DNA of 64,000 bases from the NCBI GenBank assembly GCA_959347315.1, contig OY365812.1:1563185-1627184 (forward strand), written 5' to 3'. The notes below the pieces were generated by a model, which was given only the letters and a program-made list of their open reading frames with translations, made no database searches and was not told the origin of the DNA. A program made the translations under genes and the position numbers. Shown piece after piece: positions 57,568 to 64,000 of the stretch (positions are counted from its first letter, which is position 1; each line of letters opens with the position of its first letter). The DNA is from Bimastos eiseni. Its lineage: Eukaryota > Annelida > Clitellata > Crassiclitellata > Lumbricidae.

Positions 57568-59639
57568 TACGAAAATCTGCATTTGTAACTTTCTTCCTTT
57601 TGTTTGAATCTGAGACAAATAATTATGGTATGAGTTTGAAGCCAAAACGTGTCAGCCAATCACTGATCGTCTTTCCTGATTAATTGCGGGCGATGATGTC
57701 TGTGATCGGCTAGGTATTGAATAGAGTGACATCCGGGTACTCGGCAGGGTAACTTTGAGCGCATGTTCCCAGATAAGTTTATCTATATTAATGCTACTCC
57801 AGTCAAATAATCTTCATTTAAACACATTTGATTTATATTGCATTTTATTTATATTGCATTTTATTTATATTGCATATTATATGTATATATATAAAGTCCT
57901 TTATTTCGATCGATAAAAAAACGAACGTGACTGCCGATTAAATTTTATTCTGCAGACGTCCCGGATGTTGTAGCAATTTATGCCAATGACCCAGTTTTCG
58001 TCGACTTCACTTCCCTTCCATATTAGTTCCAGTTTGAATCTTCACATGCCACAGATTAATTAATTCTTTCGGACACTAATTATATTCGCATTATATTGTT
58101 CTGCAGATTGTCTTAATATGTGTTAAGTTAAGTATAGGTTTTATGTAAGCCTTGTTAGGGAGACCCGCGTCCGATCAATTCAACGATAGCCAGGCTTCTC
58201 TATATTAGCTTCGGTGTCAGGTCAAAATCCGGAGAAGTCATTTCGAAGATATTGACGCACTGATGTGAAAATTGGAAGAATGGAAAGCCTGCAGTAGAGT
58301 CATATTTCGAGCGAAACGTTCGTTGTCGGAGTGATTAAAATTTAATTTTCACACTCGAAGTGTAACAATGTTGATATATTTTGCTTAAAATGTCTCAGTG
58401 TAATGTTATAACCAACTTTCTATCATCTCATCGCATTTGCACGCTTGTGATATTATCGTCTCTAAACAAGAAGTGGAAAGAGCATTGTTTGCAGGGCACA
58501 TTTTGTCAAACTGTCGGGAAGTATCTATTGTTTTTTTAGAAGAGGCGCAGGGAGGGTCCGCGGTCCTTGTAATCGCCGCCTCTTCTCATTTTGTGTGGGT
58601 GTTTGTGTGGGTGTTTGTGCTTGTATTTGTATGTCTATACGTGTTTGTATGTAACTGCGTTCGTGTGTGTGGGCTTCTTCCGTGTCTCCGTGTGTGTGCG
58701 TGTGCGTAATACTATTTTTATAGCGCAATCTGTGCGTATGTAATTCGGTTAGACTGCATCCGTTGAATGTGTTCTACCGTTGTCTGTTCGCTGATCGAGT
58801 GAAAGCTGTTGATGTAGATTCCGAGACGGACTTCCGTCGGTCGATCTGAAGCAGAAAGAAAAAACGAATGCTCATCTAACGTAATTTAATTTAATCTCAT
58901 TTCAACTAATTTGATATCATCTAATATAATGAAAAAAAGTCTTAACTGATCCATTATAAATTAATAATATAAAAAATATGATCCAATCTAAATAAATCTA
59001 AAACGTAATCTAGTCTAAAGAAAATTTATTTAAATCAGATCTAATCTAAAGTCTATTCTAATGTTTCAAACCTATAATATGATCTCCTCTAATCGCTTTT
59101 GTCTGTCTCCAAACTGACACCAGATGCCGGCGCTATAAAAATGAGCGTTCACTGTAGGAGTGGAAAAAGAAGGAGGGAGGACTAGTAGCCATAGTTGTCT
59201 GTGTGTAAGTGTGTCTGTGTCTGTGTGTGTATGTGTGCCTGCGTGCGTGCACTCTGCATAAACCAATCTGATGACGTAACGTCAACGCAACGGCGATGGC
59301 AGCCGTAAGATGTAGTTAAACAATGAAAACTACTCTTCATCCGTTTAGCAGTCGTTAAATTAATCTCGCTTTCGTTACTTAAGGGAGTGTCGAGCTTTAA
59401 AAGCGGTCGCGAACGAGCAGAGATTAGATGATGATGAATCGATGGTAAAAACCTTTCAGACAACAAAGGTCGTTTGTTAGACTACAGACGGACGATAGGA
59501 AACTGTTCTGCTGACGACCACTCCGCTCTATATTGCAAGCTAATGAACTCAACCAATGCAAACATACGTAGGCCTACGCACACACATACATACGCACATA
59601 CATACGCAGATATCCATACATACACAGACATACACATAT

Positions 59640-60005
59640 CTTCTTTCTGCTGCCCATGGGGACCTGGTTGTCCCTTTTGCTCGTACCCCTATGATGCAAC
59701 ATGGGGACTATTCAGTGGTGGAACCGACCACCTGGAATGGGTTCCCCAAGAGCTACGCCTCTTGCCTAGAAATTCCTCGCCTGCAATTCACTCTTCATTG
59801 AAAACTACTTTCAGCCATAGAGTCAGATTGGGAGAGCCTCTTAGTAGGTATCTTGAAAGTGTGCTATATTAAGTTCACACTGACTGACTGACTGGATTTG
59901 ATTGATTGATTGAGTGAGTGAGTGATCGATTGATCGATTAATTGATTAATTGATTGATTGATTAATCGATTGATTGATCAATTGATTGATTGATTGATTT
60001 ACACA
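59640..60005 (+). mobile_element. LINE 3' tail with long (GATT)n end
   Basis: Frames near 59640-59800 give HGDLVVPFARTPMMQHGDYS and PTTWNGFPKSYA, the LINE C-terminal signature. CTTGAAAGTGTGCTATATTAAG follows, then an expanded (GATT/GACT)n tail at 59880-60000. Confidence 0.72.
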
Positions 60006-61389
60006 TTAAACATACATGCATATATTATAATTATGAATTTATTCTGTCGTATATACGCGCTGAAAGATGATAGAAAAGTTCGGACACTGGTTTTTTAAAT
60101 AATGACTGGAACAACTAACAAAGGAAGACGACATAGGAATTTACAGATGACACTGAAGAAAGGGGTTTTGAGTAAGTCTCAAAGAGTCGAAGCAGATAGC
60201 AATAAAGACAGAGGAGACTGTGGTTCACGCTGTTGTTTCTAGCTGTATCGAGTGTTGAAATTCATTGCTATACATGCAGAATTGGGTTTGATCGGAATGC
60301 ACTCATTGGACACCTCAAATACCATCTTAATCGATGCTATATATACATGTGCCGTAGGAAACTTATGATTGTATTCGACTCGGAATTCCTTTGGGCAGTC
60401 TATTTTATTCACACCGTTTTATAATGCTAACATCGTCCTTGCACTAATCATGCGTCGCTATCTAACAGATGGCGCTGCAAACCTCTCGTGGGAAATCGAA
60501 TTCGCAACCTCCGTGTTTCGAGGCGAACGCATGAACAACTCAGCCGAATCGATTTCACGGCAAAACAACGTCTAGCAACGGATATCGATGACCTATATAA
60601 GATTCTAATCACACTGTGCATGATTCAGGACAACTTTCATTCTGGTACGAATACCACGATTAAAAGATGCGTTAAATTATTTTTTAAGCAATTTTCGCTA
60701 TTCCCATGACATAATACAGCTAAAATGCTGCGACTATATACCGAAACAGCGGTAGGCATATATAGTTGCTGTTGCAGTTTAAAGGCACTGCGTTATGGCA
60801 AACATCTTCAGCGTCAACCTCCTCTTTCATCCAAGCTATGGACTGGCACTGCCAGAGTGGGAACAGTGACGGGATATTTGCTAGTCGTTTGTTTAATCCA
60901 ACGATGCTGACTGATATAAGTTTATTTAACGACGCATCCATAACGATGATGATATGCATCAAGAATCCAACGATGCGCCCGTCACCACCTATATATAGTT
61001 TCGGTTTAAAAGGTTTTACAGGTGTCCAATCTTGCGCTTCAAATCGATTACACGAAGTACAGTAACTCAAGGTTGGCGATTCAGACTCAGCGACATTGCG
61101 AGCAAAATAAGTGCTTAATAGATCTTCTGAAATTATTGAGATAAGTTACATATCCAAACTCACACAGTGAACGAAGGAAATGCTAACAGGTGACATACGT
61201 ATAATGTTTTTGTGTAAGGATCGTAATAAACCCGATCTTTGCTGTCGAGGCGAACGTTCTGTGAAACGACGCCTGTAAATGTAAGTAAGTTTGTTTGTCT
61301 CAAGAACTGATTGAAACTGGACATCCGCGAAAACTTGGAAATAGGTTAACCAAACTATTTCCAATATATCGAATTTTTATCGAAATTTG

Positions 61390-61525
61390 TAACTTACTGT
61401 ACATATCGCTAGCTCGGCCTATTTATTAAGACTCTACTAATACTCGTCTTAAAACCTGGGTTGGGAGCGCTCTCCTGAGTGTAGCCTAGAAAGGGAGCTA
61501 TATAAATTGTCACGATGAATTAATT
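61390..61525 (+). mobile_element. LINE 3' tail fragment
   Basis: It includes cctgggttgggagcgctctc and ctgagtgtagcctagaaaggg, followed by agctatataaattgtcacga and a short ATTAATT tail. Confidence 0.5.
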
Positions 61526-61974
61526 AATTCTATATTGATAACCAACTCGCTGGACTCCCTCGGTGGCGCCTGACCTGGCCATCTCCAAAGGCCGGCTCTG
61601 CATCCGATGCCGCGTATGGTAATGCCACCAGAGGGGAATAGGTTCGAGATTAACTCAGTGGATGTATAAAGGGAACTCACGCGGACTGGCGTACACGTTC
61701 TCCTGTGTCCGTTAAGCCTGGAATAAGCCATGTCTCTAGGGTCCATAGGGTCTGATGTTATTTCCAGTTTTTTCATCGATTATTCGAAGCTGCCAATCAA
61801 AAGCGATGAACTGTAGGAGCCATCCACTACCAGCAGCAGCCATCGGTGAATAATGACTTCACACATTATATGTTTTAGATGCTGTGTCTATAATATTATA
61901 TTGCATACGGTTGACTAAACCGAGCTATTGTCTGATATATTTCTTCAGGAATAGACTAAGGTTCGAGCTATTGC

Positions 61975-62011
<37 letters not shown>

Positions 62012-63254
62012 AGGTACTAGTACTTTCCCCGCTCTCCCTCCCTTTTCTTTATTTAATGAATTACCTTGTTTGGTGCTTTTTCAAAGCACCTCTCCTTCTG
62101 TAGAGCTTACTTTTAAGTGATAATCTTGTGGTTGAAATGCAATCATTTATATAGCGCCGCTCTAATCAGCAGAGCCGTAGATTGTATTTTTTCTCTCCAG
62201 CGCTGTTAGTCCACACCGATTTCAATCTTCAAAGCTGAAACCCTTGCAGTCCCTATCATTTTTAACTGTATTTTTGCACTTCCCCAGTGTTTCCATGTCC
62301 TATTTAAGGTATGGATTCCATACCCATATCATATGCTGTAGGCAATTCCAACCGAGGCGTAACCAGTGATTTGCATAACTTCGTGAAACTTGTATATCTA
62401 ACTCTGGAAACTGTAACTTCACATAATAAGAACAACTATATTATTGTCTCCGAATAGAGGCCTATCGAGACTACACGGAGCAAGGTGTAAGCTAGGTAAA
62501 CGGCAACTGATAGAGTAGTTCTTTGAATAGAAGCCTTTTCTCTAAAATAACATCCATTCGCTTTTTGTTTGTTTGTCACCCCACCGTTAGGCGGGGCTGA
62601 GATAAATTAGTCTATAGACTCATTGTAATGTTCCTCTCCACGGAAATCTTTAGTAAAAGGCGAAAGATTTATTCGTGGATTGAAGAGAAACCAGAGTTAC
62701 ATGAAAAGCCTATTTCGCATATATTTAAAATTTAAGTGTGTCATTTAAAAAGGTGTTTAGAGATTCCATGACGACTTAAGACTGTAAAGTGTCAGTTTTG
62801 AAAGGAATTTCAATCAATCATCTCGTAATCATGCTAACAACATTTCTACTATTTTTGTAAACTTTAAAATTTTGGTTATAGAAGCTGTAAATATGTATTT
62901 GCTAAGATATTACAAATATATTACTGAAATAATTATAGAGACAACCGAGACCTAGCGAGTGAAAGGGAATACCTATTAGACAGAGGCTCGTCTCTGGGAT
63001 AACCATTAACCTGCCCTAATATGTAAAGGATAAGAAAATGAAGCCGATAGTATTTCACACGATTAGCTGAGGATAGTTAAATGGATTGTTCTCTGCTTCG
63101 ATCGAGAGATACCCAGTTGTTTATTTTCTAGACTCCTATGTGAATATGAGATACAGTATAGGGCCCATTCGAACAAGGGGCTGCGATGGCACGGTATTTA
63201 TCTTCAGGAGCCGAGTCGACCTGTCACCGCCAATGTCGGTCGAAGGTTACCCCG

Positions 63255-63475
63255 ATCTGATACTTGGGGATCTTGACTATGCCTCTCGCCCGTACTTCTA
63301 AGATGCAGAACCTTTGCAATGGTAAGTCCGACCACATGGAATGGGTCACCTCAAGAGACTTCTGCCCAAAACCTCCCCATATGCATTCGACTCATTGCCG
63401 AAAACTGCACTTCTTAGCCATAGTCGGACAGAGGGCACTATACTAAGTTTCATTGATTGATTGATTGATTGATGA
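63255..63475 (+). mobile_element. LINE 3' tail fragment
   Basis: It resembles the 59640 copy (gcctctcgcccgtacttctaagatgca..., accacatggaatgggtcacc) and ends in (TTGA)n at about 63452-63472. It is short and frameshifted. Confidence 0.6.
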
Positions 63476-64000
63476 CAACATCACGGACCAATGTGCATAG
63501 GACTTGAAAGTCCCTATGCAACGTCGTGTCAACAGTTTCTGGGCGATAATCAGTCGGGAGGAAAAATTTTCAAATCTTGCTGACATAGAAACAAACTGAT
63601 TCGTTAACTTTTAGTTGTGAAGGAAAACTGACGAATAAGTAACTCTGACAGCAAAATAATACAAAGATTTTGTTATTTGAAACATGCAATCTTCAAATAG
63701 AAGCAACATTGGGGCGACATCTATTTTTAAGAGTGAAACCGTAAACGTGTAGACGGAAATATTACGAGTAACCATTTCTCTAATATAGATTCCTTGACTG
63801 ACCAGGGATCATCTTCTGCCTAAGCATGCACAAGCTTCGTCGTAATTTGTGCATTTCTGAAGCCGCCTAACCACAAGTCGAGGAACAACAACGACAACGT
63901 TTACGTTTCAAAACAACAGCAGATATTTACTTTACAATTTACGCTACAACTACTCTACGTGTGTACTTCCATGTTTAAATCTAAATATTAAATGACATAG

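Larger units (their letters stand above)
57568..64000. other. 3' flank of the coiled-coil gene and repeat-rich intergenic DNA
   Basis: The first ~400 bp may be 3' UTR (ATTAAA at 57937-57942). Beyond that are CA/GT-rich tracts (58590-58705, 59200-59240, 59570-59640), LINE tails, one R1 copy and a (TA)n tract at 61976-62008. No convincing exon was found. Confidence 0.55.

Noticed and set aside
58437..58728. Val/Phe-rich and Thr/His-rich frames
   Set aside because: They are driven by GTGT/CACA-rich DNA on opposite strands, with no splice support.

Overview
The window is animal nuclear DNA: AT-rich, split by many short GT-AG introns, and crowded with microsatellites, minisatellites, LINE 3' tails, hAT-type MITEs and tRNA-derived SINEs. 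No bacterial or organellar feature is visible. Conserved spliceosome protein sequence, LINE tails ending in a 'gcgctatataaat' motif plus (GATT)n, and tRNA-derived SINEs suggest a marine invertebrate. An echinoderm, hemichordate or lancelet seems most likely to me, but I cannot fix the phylum from sequence alone.

Three multi-exon genes can be assembled by reading exons and checking splice phase. (1) 1089-11594, minus: a C2H2 zinc-finger gene. It has short 5' exons, one exon encoding a 21-residue tandem repeat, a founder two-finger exon, and four tandemly duplicated two-finger exons. All finger exons are flanked by phase-2 introns. The 3' end was not found and may lie left of the window. (2) 13861-30941, minus: a complete PRPF6 (Prp6/U5-102K) orthologue in 22 coding exons, 2799 nt including stop, 932 aa. 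(3) 45710-57567, plus: a complete 16-exon gene for an 801-aa coiled-coil protein with a Lys/Asp/Glu-rich repetitive tail. I do not recognise its family with confidence.

The first two genes run in the same direction, about 2.3 kb apart. PRPF6 and the coiled-coil gene are divergent, separated by about 14.8 kb of repeat mosaic (31.0-45.7 kb). That mosaic holds a dispersed short repeat family (R1), duplicated segments, GACCAA repeats, and a hAT MITE with perfect 8-bp target-site duplications just upstream of the coiled-coil start codon. The right end (57.6-64 kb) has no convincing gene and carries more LINE tails and simple repeats.

The three genes show no functional link beyond adjacency. The most unusual locus is the phase-matched zinc-finger exon array. 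Its copies share a LINE-tail fragment at the same intronic position, so the fragment was present before the duplications.
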